Below, piece after piece: positions 37,186 through 45,881 of a stretch of DNA of 64,000 nt; the stretch's first letter is position 1; each line of letters opens with the position of its first letter. Location of the stretch: the NCBI GenBank assembly GCA_937773555.1, contig CALJVT010000002.1, forward strand, positions 308,501 to 372,500, in the 5' to 3' direction. The translations under genes were made by a program, and so were the position numbers. The notes below the pieces were generated by a model, which saw only the letters and a program-made list of their open reading frames with translations, searched no databases and was not told where the DNA came from. Source of the stretch: an uncultured Pseudomonadales bacterium. Lineage in GTDB: Bacteria; Pseudomonadota; Gammaproteobacteria; Pseudomonadales; Balneatricaceae.

Positions 37186-37848
37186 ATGGAGTGGCCTACC
37201 CCTTTAAACTGGAGGCAAGTGCTTCTGGTTAATTTGCTATGGAATGTAATTATTATGGTTGACTATTTATATATATTAATTGTTGTGCTGGTATTGGCTT
37301 GGTTATGGAAGAAATTTAAAAAACATATGACAACCAAGCAGCATAATGAAAACAATGGAGGGGATGAAGCCCTTTCTAATGTGGTAACAGAAGAAGACTT
37401 CGATACTGAGCCCGCAGCGAGCGTGGCTGAGGATGCAGACTACTTGTTGTTGGCGCTAGATAAAGGAAATGAAGCGCAGATAGCCATGCGTGAAAAAAAC
37501 AACACCGAGGCTTGGGCCTTACTTCAAGCCCAAAAGCAGTTTTATAGTAAGTATACGGCTAGCCAGAGCGCAGGTGCAGATGCGCTTGTAGCGCTTGATT
37601 CACACGTCAGTAAAGATTTAGCCAATCTTCTTAGACAAGAAAAGAAGCATAAAGATGCTTTAGTCCATATCATCTACTGGGTTGGAAACTCTCAGTCTGT
37701 GACTAAAGATCAGCACAGCAAGCTACGAGCGTATGTTAATCGTGCTAAGTTGAGTGGCACAACAGTGGATGACGCTATGGACTATTGCTTGGTTGATGGG
37801 GTCAAACAGTTTCATATGGTTCAAAAAGACGTAGATAGTTGGGATTAG
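37186..37848 (+). CDS. Membrane-anchored protein of unknown function
   Basis: This protein has up to 220 residues. After a short start, a single hydrophobic helix (YLYILIVVLVLAWLWKKF, about residues 28-45) is followed by a basic stop-transfer patch and an acidic linker. A soluble, probably helical domain (about 80-220) carries QIAMREKNNTEAWALLQAQ and KDALVHIIYWVGNSQS. The second half resembles a TPR-like or tubulin-fold adaptor in style, but no family is recognised. The start is uncertain: ATG 37186 has no clear ribosome-binding site, and ATG 37255 just before the helix has a distant GGAA. It stands alone and is convergent with the gntR-type gene. Confidence 0.65.
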   Translation: MEWPTPLNWRQVLLVNLLWNVIIMVDYLYILIVVLVLAWLWKKFKKHMTTKQHNENNGGDEALSNVVTEEDFDTEPAASVAEDADYLLLALDKGNEAQIAMREKNNTEAWALLQAQKQFYSKYTASQSAGADALVALDSHVSKDLANLLRQEKKHKDALVHIIYWVGNSQSVTKDQHSKLRAYVNRAKLSGTTVDDAMDYCLVDGVKQFHMVQKDVDSWD

Positions 37849-37907
37849 TGATCACTAGCTGAGTAAAATAGTGCTTCGCCCCAAACAGAAAGGGGGGTGT
37901 GGGTACG

Positions 37908-38561
37908 TTAATCCACCTGCTGGGACTTCATTTTTAACACAGCAGGTAGGCGTTTACCCTGCAGCAATATATGGTCCCGCATTAGCTCGCTGGCTTTCTC
38001 GCCTTCACCCGCAAGGATGGCTTCACATATAATGGTATGCTCTTGAATAGATTTTGCTAGACGGCCTCTAATATCATAGGGCAAAGAGCGGTAAGGGTTA
38101 ATGTGGATGCCAATTTTTTGAAGCTGCTCAATGAGCCAATGATTATCTGTGGCTGCATGGATAGCAGCGTGAAATTCGAGGTTTGCGATGCTATATTGAA
38201 CTTTATCGCTGGTATCAGCCCCAGCTTTACAATTGTCTAGAGCTTTTTTAATAGCTTTCGCATGGTCCTCTGTTAGAGACGCTGCTGCTAACCTGCATGC
38301 CATACCTTCCAAACCTGCGCCCACCTCAAATAGATCAAGTAATTCCTTGGGTGTTAAAACTCGAACAATAGCCCCTTTTCTAGGCCTGGTTTCTAGTAGG
38401 CCAAATCCAACCATTGCCCTAATAGCTTCACGTATAGGGGTTCGCGAAACGCTAAAGCGCTCTACTAAAGCGGTTTCTTCTAGTTGATCACCTGGTCGCA
38501 ATAACCCTGAGGAAATTTCTTTGGTGATTTGAGCTATTAGTTTGTCTGCCGCAAGGGTCAT
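37908..38561 (-). CDS. GntR-family (FadR/FCD) regulator, MatR-like by context
   Basis: This transcription factor of about 217 residues has an N-terminal winged helix (LRPGDQLEETALVERF, then SVSRTPIREAIRAMVGFGLL). A C-terminal FCD ligand domain follows, with the metal/ligand-type histidines in FHAAIHAATDNHWL, EHTIICEAI and RDHILLQGK. The frame extends to TTG 38564, but ATG 38561 is preferred. It is divergent from a TRAP uptake and malonyl-CoA synthetase cluster. The spacer holds a GTATACGTATAC palindrome close to the site known for rhizobial MatR, the malonate-responsive repressor of the same family. Repression of the TRAP operon, relieved by malonate or a related acid, is inferred. Confidence 0.88.
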   Translation of the reverse strand: MTLAADKLIAQITKEISSGLLRPGDQLEETALVERFSVSRTPIREAIRAMVGFGLLETRPRKGAIVRVLTPKELLDLFEVGAGLEGMACRLAAASLTEDHAKAIKKALDNCKAGADTSDKVQYSIANLEFHAAIHAATDNHWLIEQLQKIGIHINPYRSLPYDIRGRLAKSIQEHTIICEAILAGEGEKASELMRDHILLQGKRLPAVLKMKSQQVD

Positions 38562-38661
38562 CAATTATTCCAAATATTCATATATCAATTTTTCACGGCC
38601 CTATTTAATCGTATTTAGCTATGCAATGTCTATATATATCCTCTATATGTATTTTTATAGG

Positions 38662-38675
38662 TTGTATACGTATAC
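38662..38675. promoter_or_regulatory. Putative GntR/MatR operator palindrome
   Basis: TTGTATACGTATAC contains the perfect 12-bp palindrome GTATAC-GTATAC (38664-38675) and the half TTGTATAC, matching the TTGTATACAA core reported for rhizobial MatR. It lies about 100 bp from the regulator start and 190 bp before dctP, and directly precedes a TATAAT (38680-38685) that could be the -10 box of the TRAP operon. Binding there would block transcription. Confidence 0.6.
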
Positions 38676-38854
38676 TTATTATAATAATATGAGTCATCAC
38701 CTATGTCAGGGTTGGTGTAATTTGAAGTGGCTTACACGCAGTTTATTTGGTAATAACCTGCTGTTGGTAAGTTTCTTTTCAGAGGGTAGGCCTAAATTTA
38801 CTCACCGCCTAAACATATAGAAGTGATTTTTAACATCATAGGAGTAAGACAAAA

Positions 38855-39847
38855 ATGTTTCAGTTAAAAACAATAACAACAGCGACATGTGCTGCAATAA
38901 TAACTCTATCAGGGGCTGTTAATGCCACTGAGCTTAAACTTTCTCATCAGTGGTCTACTAAAGACGTGCGTCACAAGGTAGCGCAAATTGTTGCTGACGA
39001 AGTGGCTGCTGCAGGTGTCGACCTTAACATCAAAATATTTCCTTCAAAGTCTTTGGTAAAGCCTAAGGAACAGTATAACTATATCAGTCGAAACTTATTA
39101 GACATGTCTGTGTTTCCTTTAAGCTATGCTGCTGGGCAGCAACCAGCCGTAAGCTTAACCTTGATGCCAGGTTTAGTAAAAAACCATGATCATGCCGCAC
39201 GTCTAACTCAATCGCCATTTATGGCCGCTTTGCAAGACAAAATGGCTGAAGATAACGTCATGGTGTTGGTGCACGGCTATCTTGCTGGCGGTTTTGTGGG
39301 TAAAGATAAATGCATCGTTAAGCCTGAGGATGTCAAGGGGCTACAAATACGTGCTGCGGGCAAATCATTTGAGCAAATGTTAATAGGCGCGGGTGCTTCA
39401 ATTACCTCTATGAGTTCAGCCGATATTTATAGTGCAATGCAAACTGGCGTCCTTAACGCTGCAAACACCTCATCATCATCCTTTGTATCCTATCGTATTT
39501 ATGAGCAAGTTAAGTGCTATACCCCAGCTTCTGAAAATATAGCTTTGTGGTTCTTGTATCAGCCACTGATCATGAGTAAGGATAAGTTTGACGGTTTAAA
39601 TGCTCAGCAACAAACAGCGCTATTAGCTGCTGCAAAAAAAGCTGAAGCCTTTTATCTAGAGGAAGCTAAAACACAAGATGCTAAATCAGTAGAAACGTTC
39701 CGTAATGCAGGTGTTGAAATTGCAGAAATGACCCAGGCCGATTTTGATGCATGGCGTGATATTGCAGTAGAAACCTCTTACAAAGAGTTTGTGAACTCGG
39801 TTGCTGATGGACAAGCCTTGCTTGACCTAGCCTTATCAGTTGACTAG
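38855..39847 (+). CDS. dctP: TRAP transporter substrate-binding protein DctP (probable malonate-type acid)
   Basis: This periplasmic solute-binding subunit of a tripartite TRAP transporter has 330 residues. It carries a Sec signal peptide (CAAIITLSGAVNA before TELKLSHQ), then DctP-fold marks: LSHQWSTKDVRHKVAQIVAD, KPEDVKGLQIRAAGKSFEQM with the carboxylate-binding arginine, and the AMQTGVLNAANTS segment. AGGAG stands before the ATG. By gene order (with dctQ, dctM and matB) it resembles the MatPQM malonate TRAP system of Sinorhizobium, but substrate assignment rests on context. A strong hairpin follows the stop, probably to raise its level over the membrane subunits. Confidence 0.9.
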   Translation: MFQLKTITTATCAAIITLSGAVNATELKLSHQWSTKDVRHKVAQIVADEVAAAGVDLNIKIFPSKSLVKPKEQYNYISRNLLDMSVFPLSYAAGQQPAVSLTLMPGLVKNHDHAARLTQSPFMAALQDKMAEDNVMVLVHGYLAGGFVGKDKCIVKPEDVKGLQIRAAGKSFEQMLIGAGASITSMSSADIYSAMQTGVLNAANTSSSSFVSYRIYEQVKCYTPASENIALWFLYQPLIMSKDKFDGLNAQQQTALLAAAKKAEAFYLEEAKTQDAKSVETFRNAGVEIAEMTQADFDAWRDIAVETSYKEFVNSVADGQALLDLALSVD

Positions 39848-39859
39848 TAAAAACTAATA

Positions 39860-39894
39860 GGCCTTGCTTGGGATGAACAATGCCAAGTAAGGCC
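39860..39894 (+). terminator. Stem-loop between dctP and dctQ
   Basis: GGCCTTGCTTGG and CCAAGTAAGGCC form a 12-bp stem with one G-T wobble and an 11-base loop, 12 bp after the dctP stop. No T-run follows, so it may protect the dctP mRNA 3' end or weaken read-through, giving more binding protein than permease. Confidence 0.65.
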
Positions 39895-39933
39895 CCTTAA
39901 GTTAGGCCAAAAATTAATAAAAAAGGTAATTAA

Positions 39934-40488
39934 ATGAGTGGTAATGCACACAGTAATGCTGAGCGCGCTAAAACACATAAACCTGTTTTCTTTAAAGTTG
40001 TTGCTTTCCTGTCTACCCTGTCTGGATGGTGCTCAGCTGGAATGACCGTTATAGCTATTGCTATTACCTGCCAAATGATCTTTGTGCGCTTCGTGCTCAA
40101 TGGGTCAACTGTTTGGCAAACTGAAGCAGTAGTATTTTTGATTGTTGCAGCCACATTAATTGGCCTGCCATTTGTCCAGCAACTGCGTGGGCATGTTAAT
40201 GTCAATTTAATTCCTCTGATGTTACCCCCAAGTGGAAGATATTTCTTAGCCATCTTCACCTACTCAATTTCTATTTTCACCATTTCAATTATGTTGTGGT
40301 TCAGTTATGAATTTTGGCATTTAGCCTTTACCCGAGGTTGGACCTCAGACAGTGTTTGGGCACCATCTTTGTGGATCGTCTATTCGTCTTTACCCATTGG
40401 CTTTAGCCTACTCATACTGCAATTAACGTCTGACTTAGCTGCTATTGTACTAAAACTTGAAGCGCCTTTTGGCCTGGAAGCAGATTAA
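39934..40488 (+). CDS. dctQ: TRAP transporter small permease DctQ
   Basis: This four-helix small membrane subunit (184 residues) is typical of DctQ. Hydrophobic segments lie at about 22-48, 60-80, 100-122 and 145-165, and the conserved region FVLNGSTVWQTEAVVFLIVA followed by GLPFVQQLRGHVNVN is the family signature after helix 2. The ATG is preceded by AAAAGG. The stop shares a base with the dctM start (TAATG), the usual DctQ-DctM coupling. Confidence 0.9.
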   Translation: MSGNAHSNAERAKTHKPVFFKVVAFLSTLSGWCSAGMTVIAIAITCQMIFVRFVLNGSTVWQTEAVVFLIVAATLIGLPFVQQLRGHVNVNLIPLMLPPSGRYFLAIFTYSISIFTISIMLWFSYEFWHLAFTRGWTSDSVWAPSLWIVYSSLPIGFSLLILQLTSDLAAIVLKLEAPFGLEAD

Positions 40489-41804
40489 TGGATCCTCTAC
40501 TGTTAGGTGCCTTGGTGGGTGCCAGTACTATTTTAATACTCTTTTCAGGTATCTCTGTAGGCATTGGATTGCTGGTAGTCTCTGGCTTATTTATTTTGAT
40601 ATTTGATGGCGCACCATCGTTGGCATTAATGCCAGAAATATTCTTTGGAAAGCTTGACAGCTTTGCACTCTTATCAATTCCCATGTTTATTATTATGGGC
40701 GCATCTATTTCATCAACTAGAGCAGGTGCAGACCTTTATGAAGCGCTAGAACGCTGGTTGACCCGAGTACCAGGCGGATTAGTGATTTCTAATCTAGGCG
40801 CCTGTGCAATGTTTGCTGCTATGTCTGGTTCTAGCCCAGCAACCTGCGCAGCCATTGGTAAAATGGGCATTCCAGAAATGCTCAAACGTGGCTATCCAGA
40901 GGGTATTGCTGCGGGCTCTATTGCAGCTGGCGGTACCTTGGGTATCTTAATTCCGCCGTCAGTCACTATGATTGTTTACGGCATTGCTACTGAGACATCT
41001 ATTGGTCGCCTATTTTTAGCGGGAGTCATTCCAGGGCTGATGCTAGTAACCTTATTTATGGCCTGGTCAATTTACGCCACTTGGCGCTCTGGTAATCAGG
41101 CATTAATGGTTAAGACTGTTTACAGCTGGCGTGAAAAATTTGAAATTTTGCCACGGGTATTGCCTTTTATTCTCATTATTGTGGGCGTGCTCTATTCAAT
41201 GTACGGCGGTGTTGCGACACCTTCCGAAACAGCCGCAGTGGGGGCTTTACTCTGCCTTGTTATTGCTATGGTTATTTATCGCTTAACTAGTCCAAAAGAC
41301 TTATGGGTTGTGTTTCGAGACAGTACTAAAGAGAGTGTGATGATTCTATTTATCATCGCAGCAGCAGGTGTATTTTCATATATGTTATCTAGCCTATTTA
41401 TCACTCAATCTATTGCAGAGTGGATTGGCACGCTTGATATCAATCGATGGTACTTGATGATTATCATCAATATTTTCCTACTTATTGCTGGTTTCTTTTT
41501 ACCCCCTGTTGCGGTCATTTTAATGGCATCACCTATATTGCTACCTATCATAGTGAATGCTGGATTTGACCCTATCTGGTTTGCGGTAGTGCTGACCATT
41601 AATATGGAAATTGGTTTAATCTCGCCCCCGGTGGGCTTAAACCTCTATGTCATTAATGGGATTGCGCCTCAGATACCTTTGAAATCTGTTTTGCTTGGCT
41701 CGTTGCCTTTTGTCGGCTGTATGGTGGTGGCTATTTTATTACTCTGTCTAATGCCAAGCCTTGCAACCTGGTTACCTAATACGTTAATGGGGTCATCGTT
41801 ATGA
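40488..41804 (+). CDS. dctM: TRAP transporter large permease DctM
   Basis: This transport channel subunit has 438 residues and about 12 helices. Family marks are LLSIPMFIIMGASISSTRAG, the AAMSGSSPATCAAIGKMGIP loop, AAGGTLGILIPPSVTMIVYG and the second-half NMEIGLISPPVGLNLYVING. Length is normal for DctM. It uses a sodium or proton gradient to take up the acid delivered by DctP. Next in the cluster is the maleate-isomerase-family gene after 115 bp. Confidence 0.93.
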   Translation: MDPLLLGALVGASTILILFSGISVGIGLLVVSGLFILIFDGAPSLALMPEIFFGKLDSFALLSIPMFIIMGASISSTRAGADLYEALERWLTRVPGGLVISNLGACAMFAAMSGSSPATCAAIGKMGIPEMLKRGYPEGIAAGSIAAGGTLGILIPPSVTMIVYGIATETSIGRLFLAGVIPGLMLVTLFMAWSIYATWRSGNQALMVKTVYSWREKFEILPRVLPFILIIVGVLYSMYGGVATPSETAAVGALLCLVIAMVIYRLTSPKDLWVVFRDSTKESVMILFIIAAAGVFSYMLSSLFITQSIAEWIGTLDINRWYLMIIINIFLLIAGFFLPPVAVILMASPILLPIIVNAGFDPIWFAVVLTINMEIGLISPPVGLNLYVINGIAPQIPLKSVLLGSLPFVGCMVVAILLLCLMPSLATWLPNTLMGSSL

Positions 41805-41919
41805 TTTAAGACTTGCTCTAACTTTTCACCTCAGAATTGTTAGGGCCTTGTTTGGTAACCCACATCGTCCTGAATTAATCAAAACCTCTCTAAAACGCTT
41901 TACTTTGGATTTAACCTTT

Positions 41920-42678
41920 ATGAACCCACCTAATTTGTATCGCCGTATTGGACTCATTGTGCCTAGCTCAAATGTGACCATGGAAACGGAAATTCCTGCA
42001 TTATTGCATGCCCGTGAACAAATTCTTCCTGATCGCTTTACTTTTCATTCTTCAAGAATGCGTATGAAAAACGTTTCAAAAGAAGAGTTGGAACGCATGG
42101 ATGACGACAGTTTGCGTTGTGCCGTTGAATTATCAGATGCTGCTGTTGAGGTACAGGCATATGCTTGCCTAGTAGCCATTATGAGCCGTGGTGTAGGCTA
42201 TCATAAAGTGTCACAAAAGAGGCTTTATGATGCATGTGTGGCCAATGGACTGCCTACTCCTATAGTAAGTTCGGCAGGGGCCTTAGTTGATTCACTGCAT
42301 GCTATGGGGGCTAAAAAGGTGTCCATGATCTGTCCATATATGAAACCGCTCACTAAAATGGTGGTGGATTATATTGAAAGTGAAGGTATTGAAGTACAAG
42401 ATTTTATGGCGCTTGAAATTCAAAATAATTTGCAAGTTGCAGCCCAGGATCCTAATGCCCCTGCTGAGCTTTGGAAACGATTAGACGTTACTGGTGTGGA
42501 TGCCATTGTTGCATCTGCCTGCGTGCAGATGCCTTCTTTACCGTCCATTGAAAAAATTGAGAAAGCGTCAGGCATTCCTACAATTTCAGCAGCTGTTGCA
42601 ACGACTTACGAAATTTTAAATACCTTAAAACTTGATCCTATAGCCCCAGGTGGTGGCTACCTTCTTAGTCAAAAATAA
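41920..42678 (+). CDS. Maleate cis-trans isomerase / arylmalonate decarboxylase-family (Asp/Glu racemase fold) protein
   Basis: This protein of 252 residues belongs to the cofactor-free Asp/Glu racemase superfamily. It begins YRRIGLIVPSSNVTMETEIP, typical of maleate cis-trans isomerases. Two cysteines at the places used by this family are present: C83 in QAYACLVAIMSRG and C201 in IVASACVQMPSLPSIEK. Thus it could isomerise maleate to fumarate, or act on a substituted malonate as in arylmalonate decarboxylase. ATG 41920 is preferred over an upstream in-frame ATG at 41848 because the family begins near there. It occupies the place of MatA between the TRAP genes and matB. Confidence 0.82.
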   Translation: MNPPNLYRRIGLIVPSSNVTMETEIPALLHAREQILPDRFTFHSSRMRMKNVSKEELERMDDDSLRCAVELSDAAVEVQAYACLVAIMSRGVGYHKVSQKRLYDACVANGLPTPIVSSAGALVDSLHAMGAKKVSMICPYMKPLTKMVVDYIESEGIEVQDFMALEIQNNLQVAAQDPNAPAELWKRLDVTGVDAIVASACVQMPSLPSIEKIEKASGIPTISAAVATTYEILNTLKLDPIAPGGGYLLSQK

Positions 42679-42703
42679 TACTCAGGCAGACACTAGTAGA
42701 GTT

Positions 42704-42742
42704 AGGCTAAAAATTTTTTGGGGGTTATGGTTAGCCTTTTTA
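42704..42742 (+). terminator. Possible intrinsic terminator or attenuator before matB
   Basis: AGGCTAA and TTAGCCT pair into a 7-bp stem with a 20-base loop, followed by TTTTTAATT. It lies 25 bp after the isomerase-family gene. Partial termination would separate matB from the TRAP genes; the long loop makes it a weak case. Confidence 0.45.
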
Positions 42743-42851
42743 ATTTCAATATGAGTGAACAAAGTTAGGAAGCACCCGCTTATAACTAAACTACTATTTT
42801 TGCAGATCTGGTGGGTAGGCTTGTTAAATATAATTTTTGAGGACATGGCCA

Positions 42852-44387
42852 ATGTATGACACTAATTATCTTGCCCACCATTTAAGGTCTGCTTCGGTAG
42901 GTCGTAATGATTCCGTGTGTGCAGAAGATCTAAATGGCAAAATCGTATCCTATGGGGAGATGTTTGAGACTGCTGAAAAGCATGCTATTGCTCTGCAGGC
43001 GGCCGGCCTAAAACCTGGAGACTGTGTTGCTGTGCAGGTTGAGAAATCCATGGAATCGATACAATTGTATTTAGGAACCATACTAGCAGGAGGCATCTTT
43101 CTGCCTCTAAATACAGCGTACACCCCCTCAGAGCTTGAATATTTCTTAGATAATGCTAAACCCCGAATTTTTGTCTGTGACCCAGAAAAGCTACCTGCCC
43201 TGCAGGAATTGGCTGACCAAGCTGGAGTAACCACGGTGCTGACCCTATCAGCTCATAGTGAAGGGACCCTGATCGATACATTACCTTCGTCAACGGAAAA
43301 ATTTAATGTGGTCGCTCGAACCAAAGATGACCTAGCCTCATTTCTGTATACATCAGGAACCACAGGTCGCTCTAAGGGTGCCATGCTTACTCATGGCAAT
43401 CTTGTATCTAATGCCCAATCGTTGCAAGAATGCTGGCATTTTAAGAGCAGTGATGTGTTGATTCATGCGCTGCCGATTTTCCATATCCATGGATTATTTG
43501 TGGCCATTAATATTACCCTATGCACAGGGTCTTCAATGTTACTTATGCCTCGGTTTGACAGTGAAGTGATTATATCTGTGATGCACAAAGCCACTGTGCT
43601 CATGGGGGTGCCTACTTTTTACGTTAGGTTACTAGAGTCTGCCAACCTTAACCCTGAGGTCATTGCCAATATGAGGTTATTTGTTTCCGGTTCTGCCCCC
43701 TTATTAGCAGAAACTCATCAGCAATGGCAAACTATTACTGGCACTGCAATTTTAGAGCGTTATGGCATGACAGAGACCAATATGAATACGTCTAATCCGT
43801 ATCTAGGTGAACGACGTGCAGGCTCGGTAGGAATGCCGCTGCCGGGGGTGGAAGTGCGTATTGCAGATGCAGATACGGGTAAAGAATTACCTCGGGGTGA
43901 GACTGGATCTGTTGAAATACGAGGCCCTAATGTGTTTAAGGGGTATTGGCAAATGCCTGAAAAAACTAAACAAGAATTCCGTCAAGATGGATTTTTTATA
44001 ACAGGTGATATTGGCATAATGGATAATGAAAATTACCTATCTATTGTGGGGAGGTCTAAGGACCTCATTATTTCTGGGGGGTATAATATTTACCCTAAAG
44101 AAATAGAAGTTGTATTGGACGACTTAGAGGGAGTCTACGAATCGGCAGTGATTGGTGCGCCGCATCCAGATTTTGGTGAAGGCGTGTTAGCCGTTGTGGT
44201 GCTTGCATTGCAGGGCAGTATTAATGAGAGTGACTTAAAAATTAGTCTGAAACAAAAGCTAGCATCATACAAGCGGCCTAAGGCCATTTTTTTCGTGGAA
44301 CAATTGCCAAGAAATACCATGGGTAAAGTTTTAAAGAACGAACTTCGCCTTGAATATAAGCATCACTTTATCCAACCCATAGGGTAA
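42852..44387 (+). CDS. matB: Malonyl-CoA synthetase MatB (acyl-adenylate-forming)
   Basis: This ANL-superfamily ligase of 511 residues makes malonyl-CoA (or a methylmalonyl-CoA analogue) from the free acid, ATP and CoA. Motifs in order are the P-loop YTSGTTGRSKGAMLTHGN (about 162), the A5 motif RYGMTETNMNTSNPY (about 312), which is characteristic of MatB with M-N-T-S-N-P, the GRSKDLIISGGYNIYPKEIE hinge, and the catalytic lysine in PRNTMGKVLKNE. ATG 42852 is favoured by GAGG nine bases upstream; the open frame extends to a TTG at 42837. It closes the regulator-TRAP-isomerase cluster. No MatA (malonyl-CoA decarboxylase) is nearby, so the CoA ester may go to fatty-acid synthesis or a decarboxylase elsewhere. 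Confidence 0.9.
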   Translation: MYDTNYLAHHLRSASVGRNDSVCAEDLNGKIVSYGEMFETAEKHAIALQAAGLKPGDCVAVQVEKSMESIQLYLGTILAGGIFLPLNTAYTPSELEYFLDNAKPRIFVCDPEKLPALQELADQAGVTTVLTLSAHSEGTLIDTLPSSTEKFNVVARTKDDLASFLYTSGTTGRSKGAMLTHGNLVSNAQSLQECWHFKSSDVLIHALPIFHIHGLFVAINITLCTGSSMLLMPRFDSEVIISVMHKATVLMGVPTFYVRLLESANLNPEVIANMRLFVSGSAPLLAETHQQWQTITGTAILERYGMTETNMNTSNPYLGERRAGSVGMPLPGVEVRIADADTGKELPRGETGSVEIRGPNVFKGYWQMPEKTKQEFRQDGFFITGDIGIMDNENYLSIVGRSKDLIISGGYNIYPKEIEVVLDDLEGVYESAVIGAPHPDFGEGVLAVVVLALQGSINESDLKISLKQKLASYKRPKAIFFVEQLPRNTMGKVLKNELRLEYKHHFIQPIG

Positions 44388-44668
44388 CTCTACTTATTTA
44401 AAGGGTGAGACACTGGCCCTGTCTGATGGTTCTCTTGTTCAAGAGGTCGCCACTGATAATGAGACTGTGTCGGCATAGCAATGGCTGGAGCATGATGCTG
44501 GCGCTTCTGACCCGCAGTAAACTTCTACTGTGCATACCCATGTAGGCTAAAGTGCCTAAACTTAATGCTGGGTGCCACAAGGACCACTTTATTAGTGAAG
44601 TGAAATTTAGCTTTAAACTAAGTTAAAATTACCTTAAAGTCTAAAATTTACAACTGAAAAATACACAT

Positions 44669-44878
44669 ATGAGTGGTCAACGAAGATTTTTAAAAGTATG
44701 GGCCAGAACAGTTGGTATGCCTATTGGTGTAAGTGACGAAGACAAGCCAGAGTTCCTGCCAATAGCTCAAACTGATGTCAAAAAAGCATTAGCTTTCAGA
44801 ACGTTCTGGATAGTTTTACATGTGGTAACCTGTGTTCTTATTATTGCTGGTAATGGAAGGACGTTGGGGTGGTGGTAG
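44669..44878 (+). CDS. Small single-pass membrane protein, unknown
   Basis: This 69-residue protein has a basic N-terminus (MSGQRRFLKVW), a polar middle and one C-terminal hydrophobic helix (TFWIVLHVVTCVLIIAGNG, about 45-63) ending in GWW. The composition and topology look like a real small membrane protein rather than noise, but the ribosome-binding site is weak. It lies 130 bp before the DUF1989 gene. No function is recognised. Confidence 0.55.
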   Translation: MSGQRRFLKVWARTVGMPIGVSDEDKPEFLPIAQTDVKKALAFRTFWIVLHVVTCVLIIAGNGRTLGWW

Positions 44879-45008
44879 GGTGCTTAAAACCCACTTAATG
44901 CTGTTAAGCCCATGTTTTATATTAACTTTATTTTTAAAGTATGTCGAAATTTTTGGCAAACTTGTGATTAAGTTTGCTTAAAGGCATCCATTTTAATAAG
45001 GCCAAACG

Positions 45009-45881
45009 ATGAAAAACACACCTCACTATGCACCACCAGCAGACGCCCAGCAGCGCTTGGATATAGCGCCAGTGGTGTGTTATCCCAATGATACCCTACC
45101 TGCCTTCGATGAGGCATTTTACAGCAACTTACAGCAAGGCATGACGCTTGTGGATTGCATTACTATCCCTGCTAGGGACGCGCGCAGCTTCGTAGTGCCA
45201 AAGGGACATGTATTTCGTATTGTCAGTGTAGAAGGCCCTCAAGTAGGGGATTTAAACCTATGGCACAAAGACAACTTAAACGAACGGTTTTTTAGTGGTA
45301 AAACCCGGGCTTTACACGGCACTCATGTGAGCACGGGGGATAAATTATGGAGTAATTTGCCCTACCTAAGGCCCATGGCTACCGTGATTGATGACACGCT
45401 AGATTGGTATGGTTGGGATAGCTTTGGGGGTAGCGTGCACGATGTGATTGGCACCCGATGTGACCCCTATACCAATGAGGCTTTAGGTCAGCACGAGTAC
45501 CATTATTGCTGCCACTCCAACCTTACTCGAGCGATGTTAGCTCACACTCAGCTACCCCTGGATACCGCAGAGGCCATAGTACACGATGTGCTAAATGTGT
45601 TTATGTGCACAGGATTTAGTAAAGATACGCATCAATATTTCATGAAAGCCAGCCCAGTAAGGCCTGGGGATCATTTGGCCCTGTTTGCAGAAATTGATTT
45701 GTTAGGTGCTCTATCAGCCTGCCCAGGTGGTGATTGTAGTAGTGAGCATTCTAGTAATACATCCAAGTGTTACCCACTCAAGGTGGAAATATATCAGCCA
45801 AAGCCAGAGACTTTGAAGGGTTGGTCTAGCCCTCGCATCAATGGCTATAGTCGCAACCATGGCTTGGATCATGACTCGTGA
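45009..45881 (+). CDS. DUF1989 / urea carboxylase-associated family protein
   Basis: This 290-residue protein is of the family often linked to urea carboxylase and to aminomethyltransferase-like genes. Recognisable parts are the FVVPKGHVFRIVSVEGPQVG core (about 66), GDLNLWHKDN, an EYHYCCHSNLTRAMLA segment with paired cysteines (about 176) and NVFMCTGF. The reaction is not established. No urea carboxylase, allophanate hydrolase or transporter gene is near, so the usual context is missing. It overlaps dtd by four bases (GTGA), giving translational coupling. Confidence 0.8.
   Translation: MKNTPHYAPPADAQQRLDIAPVVCYPNDTLPAFDEAFYSNLQQGMTLVDCITIPARDARSFVVPKGHVFRIVSVEGPQVGDLNLWHKDNLNERFFSGKTRALHGTHVSTGDKLWSNLPYLRPMATVIDDTLDWYGWDSFGGSVHDVIGTRCDPYTNEALGQHEYHYCCHSNLTRAMLAHTQLPLDTAEAIVHDVLNVFMCTGFSKDTHQYFMKASPVRPGDHLALFAEIDLLGALSACPGGDCSSEHSSNTSKCYPLKVEIYQPKPETLKGWSSPRINGYSRNHGLDHDS

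Noticed and set aside
38542-38820. 92-codon plus-strand frame in the gntR-dctP spacer
   Set aside because: Tyrosine-rich translation of an AT-rich promoter region that holds the operator; no start signal.
44398-44580. 60-codon minus-strand frame after matB
   Set aside because: No ribosome-binding site and no protein-like features.
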